Part shown: in pieces, positions 1-11,200 of the stretch
Layout: every line of letters begins with the position of its first letter
How positions within the stretch are numbered: position 1 is the first letter of the stretch
From: Myrica gale
Lineage: Eukaryota > Streptophyta > Magnoliopsida > Fagales > Myricaceae
Direction of reading: 5' to 3'
Length of the DNA: 64,000 nucleotides
Assembly (NCBI GenBank): GCA_963930655.1
Contig: OZ005599.1
Span: 19,483,224 to 19,547,223 of the forward strand
The notes under the pieces: generated by a model
The model's input: the letters and a program-made list of their open reading frames with translations, nothing else
The model's database searches: none
Told to the model about the DNA's origin: nothing
Made by a program: the position numbers and the translations under genes

Positions 1-1146
1 AGCATACTCGTGAAATGAAAATACCCTGCGGCGCCTAGCTCTGCTTTTTTCTTTTATCTAAGAATTTCTGTAAGTTATTTTTTACATGTACTAACTTGTT
101 ACACTATACACTTTTTGTGGGGGTCGTTTACACGTTAGGCTACGTATGCCTGCAGAGAAAGAACAAAGTAGGTAGAATTGGGGCTACTCTTGAGAAACAT
201 CCACACTAGCTGTAGGTGGATCCCAGCAGCAGTCGCACGTTATTCGCTATTAATGATCCTTACCTCAGTTATGGTCCATATGAAATTTTATTTAAAAATC
301 TCAACCAACCAAAGACATGAGATATTTTTAGCAAGTAGCAACTTGCTGCTTCAAATCCAAGACGAAAATGACAACTGTCGGGCTCCATTCCTTAACCTAA
401 TTGGTCACCTCAAGTTGCAAAACCCCCTCTTTTCCCAGTGTCACCCCACAACTAGAAATTCAGCCAGTTTTTATGTTGTACTAGCAATTGTCGTTACCTA
501 GTGGGAAAGAAGAGTGCTTAGATTGAAATGGTCCCCGTCCTTCACCATATTGTGAAGTCAATGTTGAATAATCTGATTTTTTAAAACAATCTTTACATAT
601 TCTGAAATGAAGAAAATAATTTTGGATTATGTTTCTTTAGAGTTCTTAAAAGTTATAAACTTTAGCTAGCCCATAAATACTTCTTACAATCCTAGCCAAA
701 ATGATCAAACATAATAATTCTAAAACGTCGCGTTAATATTTGCTATATATAATATATGTACGAAACATAATAAATTAAACGAAAACTCTTCCCAGATATA
801 TATATATAATAGCATATATACAAAGGCCATAACTGGACGTAGCATGTGAAAATTGTACCTAGACAAAGGAGCAAAAGTACTATACTATAAAATAGTAAGT
901 TACGTTTCTTTCTTTCCGTTTGTCCTTTGGCCAGATCATGAAAAGAATTAATACGACTATACGAGGCTAGGTTACATCAATACGACTACGGAACCTTTTT
1001 TATATTATTTCTTGTGTTGTTTCCGCGGGTGTGTGAGGTTGTAATTAAGTTGGTCACAAAAAAGCATAGTGATAATGTTACGAATGAATATAACTAGCTA
1101 GGGCTGCGCCATAAAGTATCTAATAGACAAATTAGGGGCAACTTAC
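1..1146 (-). other. Presumed intron 1 of the CPA-FAS-like gene
   Basis: AT-rich sequence downstream (minus strand) of the exon-1 donor. No second exon of the amine-oxidase domain is visible here, so the intron is at least 1.1 kb and continues off the window. An open frame of 107 codons at 178-501 on the plus strand has no family features and is taken as chance. Confidence 0.5.
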
Positions 1147-1320
1147 ACGATTGAAGACCATGAAACCAAGGTCTAAATCAACGCCGTCGAAAGTCACCGT
1201 CTTGGCATGGCCGCCCAAGTAATCCTCCTTCTCGTACAGTACCACATCCACCCCGGCTTTCGCCAGAACGTAGGCCGAAACCAGTCCGCTAATCCCAGCA
1301 CCAACTACTGCCGCTCTCAT
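1147..1320 (-). CDS. Cyclopropane-fatty-acid-synthase-like protein, first exon (partial gene)
   Basis: This is the N-terminal exon of a plant CPA-FAS-type protein. In that family an FAD-binding amine-oxidase-like domain is fused to a SAM-dependent cyclopropane synthase that adds a methylene bridge to unsaturated acyl chains of phospholipids. The exon encodes a Rossmann dinucleotide fold: VVGAGISGL gives the GxGxxG motif, and LYEKEDYLGGH supplies the acidic residue that binds the FAD ribose. It ends in DLDLGFMVFNR, as in plant homologues. A donor (CGT|GTAAGT on the minus strand) follows at 1146. I chose the Met at 1320 because homologues start there with M-x-x-AV-GAGISG. In-frame Mets at 1329 and 1368 would add 3 or 16 residues. 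The remaining exons lie beyond the left edge, so integrity cannot be judged. Confidence 0.85.
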
Positions 1321-1839
1321 CTTCGACATTGTCGTCAAGAAGTTTATCTGTTTCCTACGTCCACTCAACTTCTCATCAAGTCCAGTACAAAAACACGTGA
1401 AGAGAGAGAAAGTGGTGGATTGGAGGGGGGGCTAAATGTTCGGTGGAGGAGGTACTTGATGAGGTGGTAAAAGATGGACGTTTATGAAACCCAAACATTA
1501 ATACCAAGACCATTATTTCGTTCATGAACCAGGTTACAGATTATTCCAATAACAAAATAATTGAGAGTGCTCCTCAATATCGAGGAGTTTTTCCAAAACA
1601 TAAGATTCAATTTTTTTTTTCTCTCGAAAGGCCACAATGTGTCACTCACATAATCTATTTCTTAGGCAAGAAAGAGCTCTTCTTTTCCCCCATTTTTTCG
1701 GCACATCTTGATTAATAATAGACTAATAGTGAGAGTTTAAGCCACAGAGAGACAGACGAGCAGGCGAGCAAGAGAGAGAGAGAGAGCACTGCTACTATCC
1801 TTGAGTACTAAATCTGAAGACATTGAATCGCATACCTCA

Positions 1840-2169
1840 ATGGTTCAAATTCAAAAAGGAACCAAACGCCAAAAATTCCTCAGCGAACAAATGCATTCGC
1901 TCAAAAGCCGTACGATTTCCACCAATCAGAACTCCGTTCTCTCTATCTCTCACAGTGCAGAGAATGCAGAACTCCGGGACGTACGCAAAAAGAGGCGGGT
2001 AATTGAAAATCAAGAAAGAAAATTAAGAAACAGTCTGGGCGCCTCTCATTCTTCACCCGCTGAGAAACAGTTGGTAGATAAGCTAATCAAAGGTCTCTGG
2101 ATATATTATTTCGACTCATCTACTGACTACGTTTATATATTTTCTAGAGTTTCTACACAGAATAGATAG
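1840..2169 (+). CDS. Hypothetical basic, Ser/Lys-rich peptide, possibly a first exon
   Basis: An open frame begins at an ATG at 1840 and encodes about 109 residues, divergent from the CPA-FAS-like gene about 500 bp away. It is rich in Lys, Arg, Ser and Gln, with a helical-looking charged stretch (RDVRKKRRVIENQERKLRN). A GA-dinucleotide tract typical of plant 5' leaders precedes it at 1777-1790. A plausible donor (ATCAAAG|GTCTCT near 2091) would make it a first exon, since the tail after it (WIYYFDSS...) looks like translated intron. I do not recognise the family, and chance is possible. Confidence 0.25.
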   Translation: MVQIQKGTKRQKFLSEQMHSLKSRTISTNQNSVLSISHSAENAELRDVRKKRRVIENQERKLRNSLGASHSSPAEKQLVDKLIKGLWIYYFDSSTDYVYIFSRVSTQNR

Positions 2170-2492
2170 TCCTATCACGTGCTTGCGTCTGGGGGCGTAG
2201 AATACACTGACACGGCAGAAACCTCCCCGTCACGTATGTAAAATTTGTTTTTGATAAATTAATGACTGGTAAAGCAATACGTTGATTGAGATATAACCAC
2301 AAAATTGCACCCAAAGTCTGTCTTATTGTAGTAAATAATAATAATAATAATAATAAATAAATAGCTGATATTCTACCATTTCGTTCTACCCAAATAACGT
2401 GATGATGATTCTCTATCCCTAAAAATCTGAAAACCTAGTCAAATTTGAAACCACCACCTTTGACATTAAATGGAGTGGAACTCCATCAGTTA

Positions 2493-2681
2493 GAGGCTGT
2501 TCGGTTTGGGTATATTTTGAGAATTTTTTGTGTTTTGAAAATTTTTAAGTGATGTTAATTTGATTGGTATGCGTGTTTTAGTTATTTTTATGTAGTGTTA
2601 AGAATGATGTTTGGTTGTAGAATATTTTGTATTTTGAGAATTCAAAAAAATCCTGAGGATTTTTGTACACCGAACAACCCC
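2493..2681. mobile_element. PIF/Tourist-like MITE with TTA target duplication
   Basis: A 189-bp AT-rich element bounded by imperfect terminal inverted repeats (GAGGCTGTTCGG at the left; GGGGTTGTTCGG read inward from the right) and flanked on both sides by TTA. A TTA target duplication and short G-rich ends fit non-autonomous PIF/Harbinger elements. A related copy lies in the opposite orientation at 3798. The 22-bp ATA microsatellite just upstream (about 2335-2356) is the only other structure nearby. Confidence 0.6.
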
Positions 2682-2684
2682 TTA

Positions 2685-4403
2685 GTCTGCCTAGATATTC
2701 TCAAATTGAGCTTTACCCGTTTTACGAAAAAATTGCATGTCTATGCACTTTATAATAATATTTTTGTGCAAGAAAGAGAGAAAAATTTCAATCTTAAAAC
2801 TTTAATAAGAGTTGCGAGGTTAATAACACATTAATAAATTTGATCAATAATTATTAATTAAATTATTTAATGTATTGACAACCGTACAACTTTATTAACA
2901 CAAAAAGAATGAGATGAGATGTAAAGCTCATATAGGATTATCTATAAGAACAAAAATGTATAAATATTTTTCACGAAAATTATTTATTACCCAATAAGGA
3001 AATTGAATTCCTCTTCTAGAAAACAACTAATTAACAATTAAAACAGGGGGAAAATAACTAAACAAGAGAACTTCTGGTTAAAATTAAATATAAATTAAAA
3101 TAAAAAGAGAGAAATTAAAAAAAAAAACACGTGATTCAGTTATTACTCTAGTCAGTTATCGATGAATTTGAATAATTTTGGAGAATCAAATAATTTTAGA
3201 ATTCAATATTACGAATCGCTGAAATTCTGAATGACGTGCCATATCCACGTCCATGATTTATCTGCCTGGATGTCAATCGTCCTGGCCTTTCTACTACCTC
3301 CATTTCATTGTCGTATCCAATGGCGCAGTCAAACATTAGGCTGATGGTTTCCAACGTCTCTCTCTTTTTTTTTTTATAGCATTTTATCGATTTAATTTTT
3401 TCTTAAATTTTTTTTGGTCCGAATAAAGTGGTCTCAGCTAATTGTTTATCAACATCAGAAATTAAATTATTGAATTTTTATCTCAAAAAAAAAGTCATTG
3501 AATTTTATTACAAAAAATAAAACCTTCCGTAGTCAACCCTCAATCACCCAAGCACTGATAGACACGTGGCATACCACTCAAGTATTCACGATTTTCGATC
3601 ATTGACGACGTGTTCAAAATTTCCCCAACAAGTGGGCAGCTTCACGGCAACGTGGCTCTATATTAGACACCCATGAACGTTCGCCCCGGCTGATCTGTCT
3701 CATCTCGTTTTTCGCGTAGACTACAAAATTAAGAGAGAAAATCCCAAAAGAATCTCCAAAAGATTCTGACTTTTTTCATTTCTATCTATCTATATAAAGC
3801 TGTTCGTTTAAAAAAAATTCTCAAAATTTTCTAAAATTTTCACAATACAAAATATTTTACAACCAAATATCATTTTTAACATTACATAAAAATAACTACA
3901 ACACACATACCAATAAAATTAATATCATCTAAAAATTCTCAAAACACAAAAAAATCCTCACAAAACACTTAACCGAACATCCTATATCTCTCGCGAATGC
4001 ATGCGTTTCCAATCATTAATTGCTATATATATAAAGTAAATAATATTCACGTTTTTGTAAAAGTCAAATAAATTTCTAAAATTTTAGAATTTACCAAATT
4101 AATCATTAAAATTTAATATTATTAACATTTAAAACGTTGCCCAAGATTAAAAATCGTGCTTAATTTTAAATTTTACTGACCAATTTGATCGATTTTAAAA
4201 TTAAAAGACTTGTTTAATTTTCACCAAAATACAACTACGAATTCTGTATTTACTCCTAAAAAAACACATTTTTCTACCCATTAAGGCCACGAATCACAAT
4301 ACATGTGAGTCAAACATCAATTGCTACCATTTAAGGCCATGAATCGGTTCAAAGATAATGTACATGATTCTTAAAGTGCTTTGTTAATAACCACTAGTTT
4401 ATT
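2685..4403. other. Intergenic, AT-rich, no gene seen
   Basis: Apart from the MITE at 3798, I see no coding potential on either strand. Open frames are short and AT-biased. Confidence 0.5.
3798..3982. mobile_element. Second copy of the same MITE family, inverted
   Basis: Ends AGCTGTTCG and CGAACATCC, with an interior that is the reverse complement of the 2493 element (for example ACATAAAAATAACTA and ACACACATACCAATA). The flanks TAA and TAT do not form a clean duplication, so this copy is older or its edges are off by a few bases. Confidence 0.5.
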
Positions 4404-4411
4404 GTGATCAT

Positions 4412-4655
4412 TAGGGTTGGAAACTGAAAATGCGGTCTGATTTTCAAATCGGAATGTGGTTCGGACCGTATTTTCAGTTCTCTTAAATTAAAGGATCGGA
4501 CCGGTCTAATAAAATGTGGTCTGATTCGATCCACTTAAGTGGTCTGGATCGGTTTCATTTTCTTATTTTTTTATTTTTAAAAAATTTAAAATTTTTAAAT
4601 AAAAATTTAGTTCAATTTTATAGTCTGATCCATGACCCGATTCTATGCAGCCCTA
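4412..4655. mobile_element. hAT-type MITE with subterminal GGACCGG motifs
   Basis: A 244-bp element starting TAGGGTTGGAAA and ending GCAGCCCTA. It is flanked by GTGATCAT on the left and ATGATCAT on the right, an 8-bp duplication with one mismatch. The interior carries GGATCGGACCGG and GGTTCGGACCG motifs like those of the large hAT at 40349 and the MITE at 52694. It is a non-autonomous relative that their transposase could have moved. Confidence 0.7.
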
Positions 4656-4970
4656 ATGATCATACAGAAAACATAATATCCTTAGCAAAGAATTGTCATT
4701 ATCCATATTTTGGTAACGAAGAAAACTTGTGCACTCCTACCCCCTTCCCAAGGTAAAACGTTAGAGTAGGTAGGGAGCGCGCCACTTACGTAACGGCATA
4801 CACACCTGTCCAATAGACACGTGCACCACTTAGATGCGGACACTTAACTTAGATTAAAGGTCAGGACATTCGAATCTACTGCTCAAGAATTAATCACCTC
4901 TTGTTACTAGGCTAGACCCTCGTAGCCTATCTAAAGTTTTTCCAACTTAAAAATAATGACTGAGGCCCCT

Positions 4971-5011
4971 CAAACGACAACGTTTCTTTTTAAGAGAAAC
5001 GTCGTCGTTTG
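4971..5011. repeat. Short inverted repeat (hairpin)
   Basis: CAAACGACAACGTTTCT pairs with AGAAACGTCGTCGTTTG across a 6-nt loop, with one mismatch in 17 pairs. It may be an element terminus. No gene is associated. Confidence 0.5.
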
Positions 5012-5036
5012 ACATAAATAATAATAATAATAATCC

Positions 5037-5158
5037 CCGCCCCACGGCAAAATCGGGCACCGACACTGGTGCTGTCGTGGGGCGGGGAGCGGTTTACGGC
5101 ACCGGTACCAGTAGCTGTGCCGGTGAACCGGCACACCGCCGGTACCGGTGCACAACCC
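5037..5158. other. GC-rich ACCGGTACCGG segment, possible broken hAT end
   Basis: This is a GC-rich island in AT-rich DNA with repeated ACCGG and GGTACCGG words. It ends CACAACCCTA, the form of a hAT right terminus (TAGGGTTGTG inward). No matching left end or 8-bp duplication was found, so at most one end survives. Confidence 0.3.
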
Positions 5159-5394
5159 TAATGGGGTATACGATCTAGGTGTTAAAAGTTATAGAAAAAA
5201 TGATTTTACTAGAAATGAAATTCTTTTCCAAATGTAAAGACAAGTGAATAGCTAACTAATCGTTAATTAAAAAAAGGAATAGCTAACTAAGCATTGAACC
5301 CTTCAAATGACTTTTCATAAAGATTTGAGGTCGAAGACATTAATATTTATGGACAAGCTAGAGTAAAAGGAGGAGCGGCACTGCACATGAGGCG

Positions 5395-7040
5395 TGTTGG
5401 AGTTCCACAATGTTGCTTCCTGCGAGCGCTCTTAGAACAGGCATACTGGGTGCGATGTCGAATGTCATAAAAGACTTGAGTGACGTTCTCTTGACACCAA
5501 CTGGTTTTGAAAGGAATGACAGCTCAATTGTCTGATAAGTGTGAAAAATATGTTTTAAACCCTAAAGAACACCTAGAAGGGGTGAATATGTGTTGTTACT
5601 TTCGTTTTCAATGAATAGACAAATTAAAATATGTTTTAAACCCTCAAGAACACCTAGAGGGGGTGAATAGATATTGTTACTTTATTTTTCAATTAATAGA
5701 TAAATTTAAAACAAGTTCTAAATTAGTCTTGTCTAGATCTGAAAGTATTAACCAATTAACACATATCAAGCATAAAGAAAATATCAATCACACGTTAAGA
5801 AAAGAGATTTGATGACGAAGTGAAAAACCTTATCAAAGGAAAAACCACTTCGGGCTAGCAGCCACCAAAAATTCACTAAAAGATAAACCTCACACCGGCG
5901 ACTTAGACAAGGGCAACATCTAGTTGCTTGACTCTGACTACCCTGAAGTACTAAAAGATAACCCCCAGCCTTTTGAGGTTCTTCTTGTAAATCTCTTGAA
6001 GAACGCATTGGTTCTTCAACACCGATAACTCCGGTTGTCAATCTCCTTAAGCTCTCTGAAGGCTTCTCACAAGTGATTGATTTCAATGGTGATTTAGGCG
6101 GTTGACGTAGGAGAGAAAAAATATAAACACTTTAGTTGCAAAGGTATCAAATGATTTTTCTCTCAAGCATGAGACGCCAAGGAAGAATGAAAATAACATG
6201 GGTGAAAATCTTGGACGTTTTTCTCACGGTTTAAATAGAAAAAGATAAGGAAATTCAAATCAGCGGAATTTCGTTTGAGCCAAGATCGAGCGAAGATCGG
6301 GAGAAACTCAATGTGTAGAAAATCACCTATTTCGCTCGAGCTAAGGTCAGACGAAGATCATATTCCGGAGATACACTTGAGAGATTTTAGGAATGGATCA
6401 CACTTTGTGAGTTTGAACTCCTCTTTCAAAATTCTGGTGATACACTTCATCCTTATCTTCGTGATTCAAATGCTTTCTAATTCTAATCTTATTATGAGAC
6501 ATCTTGAACACTTAAACAAACCCTTATCTTAATAATTCAAATAATAAATCAAATTTTGAAACGGAATATGTCAATAATATTAACAAAGTGGTATCAGAGC
6601 CAGGAGGTCATGAGTTCGAGTCGCGAGGGCGTCATCGTGAGGAGGGATTGTTGGAGTTCCACAATACTGCTCCCTGTGAGCACTCTTAGAACAGGTCTGC
6701 TGGGTGCGAAGTCGAATACAACAAAAGACTTAAGTGATGCTCTCTTGACACCAATTAATTTTGAGAGGAATGACGACTCAAAGGTCCGACAAGAGGTACT
6801 ACTGAGAGAGAAGAAAGCATTGGATGAATTTTGAGATCAGTTGTGAGTCTATAAAATGGAGTAGAATTGTAAGAACATTTCTAAGTTCTTCTTCCTAAGT
6901 TTTTCTCTAGTTTTAATCTTAGGAGCTCATGTGCTGAGCATTCCGTTAATCTTTGTTTCCTTCCTTTGATCCTATCAATGTATCCAAGTGATCATATATA
7001 TACTTCCATTTATTCAAGTAAAATTTGTAAGTAGAATCTC
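5395..7040 (+). mobile_element. Degraded LTR-retrotransposon remnant with primer-binding site
   Basis: Two related segments begin TGTTGGAGTTCCACAAT, at 5395 and 6649, and stay similar for about 140 bp. Before the second is TGGTATCAGAGCC (about 6589), the usual primer-binding site complementary to initiator-Met tRNA. Right upstream of the second LTR is a purine run (GAGGAGGGA) like a polypurine tract. The first LTR seems interrupted from about 5540 by another LTR-like repeat (about 5545-6580). The internal region is under 100 bp and has no gag or pol. The right edge is approximate. Confidence 0.45.
5545..5706 (+). repeat. 81-bp direct repeat, two copies
   Basis: Two adjacent copies of a unit beginning AAAATATGTTTTAAACCCT and containing AACACCTAGA-GGGGTGAATA are spaced 81 bp apart with a few substitutions. 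It lies inside the LTR-like segment interrupting the 5395 element. Confidence 0.6.
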
Positions 7041-7580
7041 TATTTGAAGTATTTATTTCTTGATGACTACCACCTCCATGACTGATTTTATGCTTTATTT
7101 TTTGATATATACCTCCTCCGTAGCTGATTCTATGTTCTTATGTTTACCACCTTTATAGACGATTTTGTTTATTGTACTTTATATTAATTTATTATAATTC
7201 AAAAGTAATAATTTTGAAATATCTTTCTGATGGCCTGTCTACATCTCACGCTATTCGTAGACCAACCAAATATAGGCAGAATCTGCCTATGCATTCAAAG
7301 TCAGTTCTTTAATATATCATCTTTATCGTCTTTCTTGTATGATGGATATATATATATATATATTCAGTCTTATATATTGTGTACTGAGTGTTTTATGTGT
7401 ATATAAAAAAGGTTTCCATGTTACCATCTGATATGGTACAAAATGCGGGAAGGATTGTGTATGACTATTAGTATTGTGATTACTGGAGAAAAACTATTTG
7501 AAAACGATTTTTATTTCTAACCGTTCTGTACCGATTATTAACGTCAGAATCAATTTAATAATAATGACAAACAAGTGTCT

Positions 7581-7913
7581 AATATAGAAATGGACCAAAC
7601 TTATTAGGATTTATAAGATAGTCAATATTTCCAAGTACAGAAGTGAAAATGCGATGTGGGTTCTGCCTCGGACCCCAACAAGAGCTCCAGAGCTCCTCCA
7701 CTACTCGCTAGAGTTTTGGGCCTGAAGAACCTCAGTCTTCTGGCAAGGGTCCCTTTGCAATATGCACAAAGCCTGGTCCGAGAGAAGAGACGCCTCATGA
7801 CATTCCCAACCTCTAGACTAACTTATTTGGATCTGTGATTTAACCAAGGAGAAGAAGTGCCGTCAAACCTTAAAGAACAGTAAATCCTAATAAGTTTGGT
7901 CCATTTCTATATT
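7581..7913. repeat. Perfect 33-bp inverted repeats 267 bp apart
   Basis: Positions 7581-7613 and 7881-7913 are exact reverse complements over 33 bases (core GGACCAAACTTATTAGGA). The spacer has higher GC and a 60-codon open frame (7656-7838) without family features. No clear target duplication flanks it, and the ends match no superfamily I know. It could be a young foldback MITE or an inverted duplication. Confidence 0.7.
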
Positions 7914-8208
7914 TGTCGGTGAGGTGCCAGGACAAACAGTAGTCCTGGCATTCAGACAACCATATTCGTTAGGAGAGTTCAAGACACAACATTTGACCTA
8001 AATTTTCTTTTCCTTTTTTTTTTCTATTAACAGAGTGTAAATGTTGCATTCTTCTAACTAAAATAAAGCAAAATCAGAGATACATTATCTTAAACTACCA
8101 TCAAGCCAAAGCTACCAACAAGAGCTTCTTTGGAAGGCCTGTCCAGAAAGTAGGATATCAGTCTTGACGAGCGGCCTTTATTCTTCTGCATCACTCAAGT
8201 CTTTTGAG

Positions 8209-11200
8209 TTATGTCCTGGATTCCTCCTGGTTGGAGACCTTGACCGTCATCCCCTTCAATTCTTCTGTGAGCACTTGTATCGAATCAGAAATTTCGGCCT
8301 TATACACGTAGAACTTAATCACGGTCAAGAAGAAAATCAAGTTGAGGAAGTTTAGTATCACAAAGAATGCGTAGTAGTAATCGAGATGAGAAGCATTCAG
8401 GTTGTTTAGAATCCATCCATGGTGACCATGCTCCTTGGTGATGTGAGAAACTGTGGAAAGAAGGAAACTACTAATGAAGTTTCCCACTCCTAGAGTAGTC
8501 ATGGAATAGGAAGTCCCCAGACTCTTCATGTTCTCTGGTGCCTGGTCGTAGAAGAACTCAATCTTTGCAACCTCTAAGAATGCATCTGCCGTTCCCATGA
8601 GCACGAATTGAGGAAGTAAGATAAAAATGCTCAGGGGAACTTGTCCTCCGTTTTCAACTACCCCATGTTCCTTGGCCACATGAAGGCGGTATCTCTCGGT
8701 CAGAGATGCGATTATCATAATTACGATGTGGAAAACAAGGCCAATTCCCATTCTTTGAAGGAGACTGATACCTCTGGGGTTTTTAGTCCATCTTTGCATA
8801 ATCCTGACAAAGAACCGATCATAGAGGACGACACAGATAAGCATGGACAAGGTAACAAATCCACCCAAACTTGCCGGGGGGATCTTGAAGCTGCCAATGC
8901 TTCTATCAAGGGTGGTGCCCTGCTTGACGAAAAGAGTGTTGATCTGGGCGACCATTGTACTCGGTACAAACGTGGCTGCAAGGATTGGGAGCATTCGTAA
9001 CATTTGTTTAGTTTCTTCCACTTGTGTAACTGAGCACAACATCCACGGACTAGTTGAGCCAGTTCTCACAGAAGCTTTGCTAAGGAACCTGCTTCCATCC
9101 AACATCAAACAGATTTAGGATCAATCCAACCTGAGAAGGCAATTGATACAAACAAAAAAAATTAGCAAATCCACACACCTCAAGGTCGGCGTGAACTCAA
9201 TCCTGACCTTTGCTTTCTTTGCATACTCTTCCAAGTCAAGCTCGTACAGCTCTTTAGGATCATTAGGAAGAGGCACTTCCCGTTTCCTTATAGCAGCCAC
9301 TATGACCCTCGCCATCCTTGTGAAGGGACTCCCAGTGGGCATCTTGTGTCTATAGTACGGTGTGCCGGCCAAGAAGATGATGATGGATATTGCAAGTCCA
9401 AGAGTCGGAAGTCCATATCCTAAGCTCCATCCTACGTTGTCTTGAATGTACACAAGTACTGTGTTGGCAAAGAGTGTCCCAAAGAAGATGCTGAACATCC
9501 ACCAATTGAAGAAGGACAACTTGTGAGCCTTCTCTTTCGGGTGGAACTCGTCAAACTGGTCTGCCCCGATGGTCGAGATGTTCGGCTTCGTTCCTCCTGT
9601 TCCCACGGCTAAGGTATATAGCGCACCATAAAATACTGCAAGATGCAATGTCGAGGCCTTCTTACAGTTCTCCACATTGGCTTCTACGCAGGGAGGCGGT
9701 TTTAGGCTAGGAAGTGAGACTGCCAAGGTTAACAATAACATTCCCTGACAAAGAGAGTAAGACGTGCCTTATAAGTCAAAATATTTGTCCAACTGAACAG
9801 AGAGTTTCTTCTGCAAGTGTACAAAATGCTTGATTTTTTTTAGGGTGAAAAAAAAATATACTAACCCTTTCACTCGGAGGAATCATTTTATTCGGTCCTG
9901 ACACAAGTTCTTGTTACTAAAAGCCAAAAATTCACATTCACCCCTTTTATTGACTAAGGGTACGTTTGTGTACCAAAATTTTACCCCCTCTAAAATTTTA
10001 ACACAATTAAATATTACAATATAATCTCTCTCCCCATCAAATCATTATTATTTACTACAAAAAAATATAAAAAATTACCTCTCTCTTCACTTTTTCACTA
10101 AACCCAGTACCTAAAATTTTAACACTAAAATTTTACAACACAAACACAACCTAACTAACTCTAGCTCGATTCCCCACACCCAGGTAACCTCTTCTAAGGG
10201 GCATGTGACAAGAGGCATGTGATCACATTCGCCTTTAGGTAATTTCGTTTGGTTTTCAAATCGTTCGTAACACAGCCAGCTCGGCTGTAATGTTTTTGTC
10301 CCCCCACAAGCCAACTGGGTCTCACGTCCCTATACTCTATATTAATTTATTTCGATGTTTATTTTCTCTTTTGTCGAGAAAAGGAAAAAGGATCTTCACT
10401 TTCAGAAAGTGTCGAAGTGAAAGCACATGTTTTCCAGTACTTCAATTAACCTTAACCGTAACAAATTAAATTTTCGATAAAATATATATAATGCAAAATA
10501 GAAGACATTTTAAAAGAAACCTAAGATTTCAGAACAAAAAGAATAAATGTTTATGTTGGAGAGAATAGACAAAAAAAGATAAAAAAGATAAATTATACTT
10601 TACCACCTTAAACTACCAACTCATTTGTAATTTACCCTTTAAACTGCTAATTATTAGCAATTAACCTCCTTACTAAAGATCTAACCATTGAGATTGTGTC
10701 ATGTGACATTATTTTTAAAAAATAGATCTTTAATTGGAGTGGTTTGAGGGGTCACTTATCAAAGAGGGCTAATTTGGGGGAAAATACAAATGAACGTACG
10801 TGTGATTTTCCGAAGATAAAATGATAAGGAGAAGTGACTCAAGCTACGTGGAAAAATCCCCTGTTCTTTAAGCGATCATACACCATTCAAGTTGTGAACT
10901 TGTGAAGTAGATATCCGTGGCCCACTTGCCACTTTTCTAAACCATGAGCAGTATTATCTAGAAATACCAAATCCTTATCGTGTAAAGCTGAAAAAAGGTT
11001 TCAACTTTCAACTACTGCCTTATAAAATAGAGCTCCCAGGTCAACCATTCAGACTCCACGCACGGCTGGAGAAACAAGACTTTATTTTGGTAGCTCTATC
11101 TATGACTATCATCTTACTCCACACATTATTGCGTGACATAAATATGCACACGTATACCGTCTGACTTCATTGAGTATCCAAAGCAATTGGTAGGGTATTT

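Noticed and set aside
178..501. 107-codon plus-strand frame near the left edge
   Set aside because: No ATG at its start, no recognisable domain, and it overlaps the presumed intron of the CPA-FAS-like gene.
6587..6640. tRNA-like words (GTGGTATCAGAGCC...GTTCGAGTC)
   Set aside because: The position next to an LTR start and the TGGTATCAGAGC word fit a retrotransposon primer-binding site. A cloverleaf could not be completed.
8641..9000. 119-codon plus-strand frame and an 86-codon minus frame within the NPF exon 4
   Set aside because: They are other-frame shadows of a well-conserved transporter exon.
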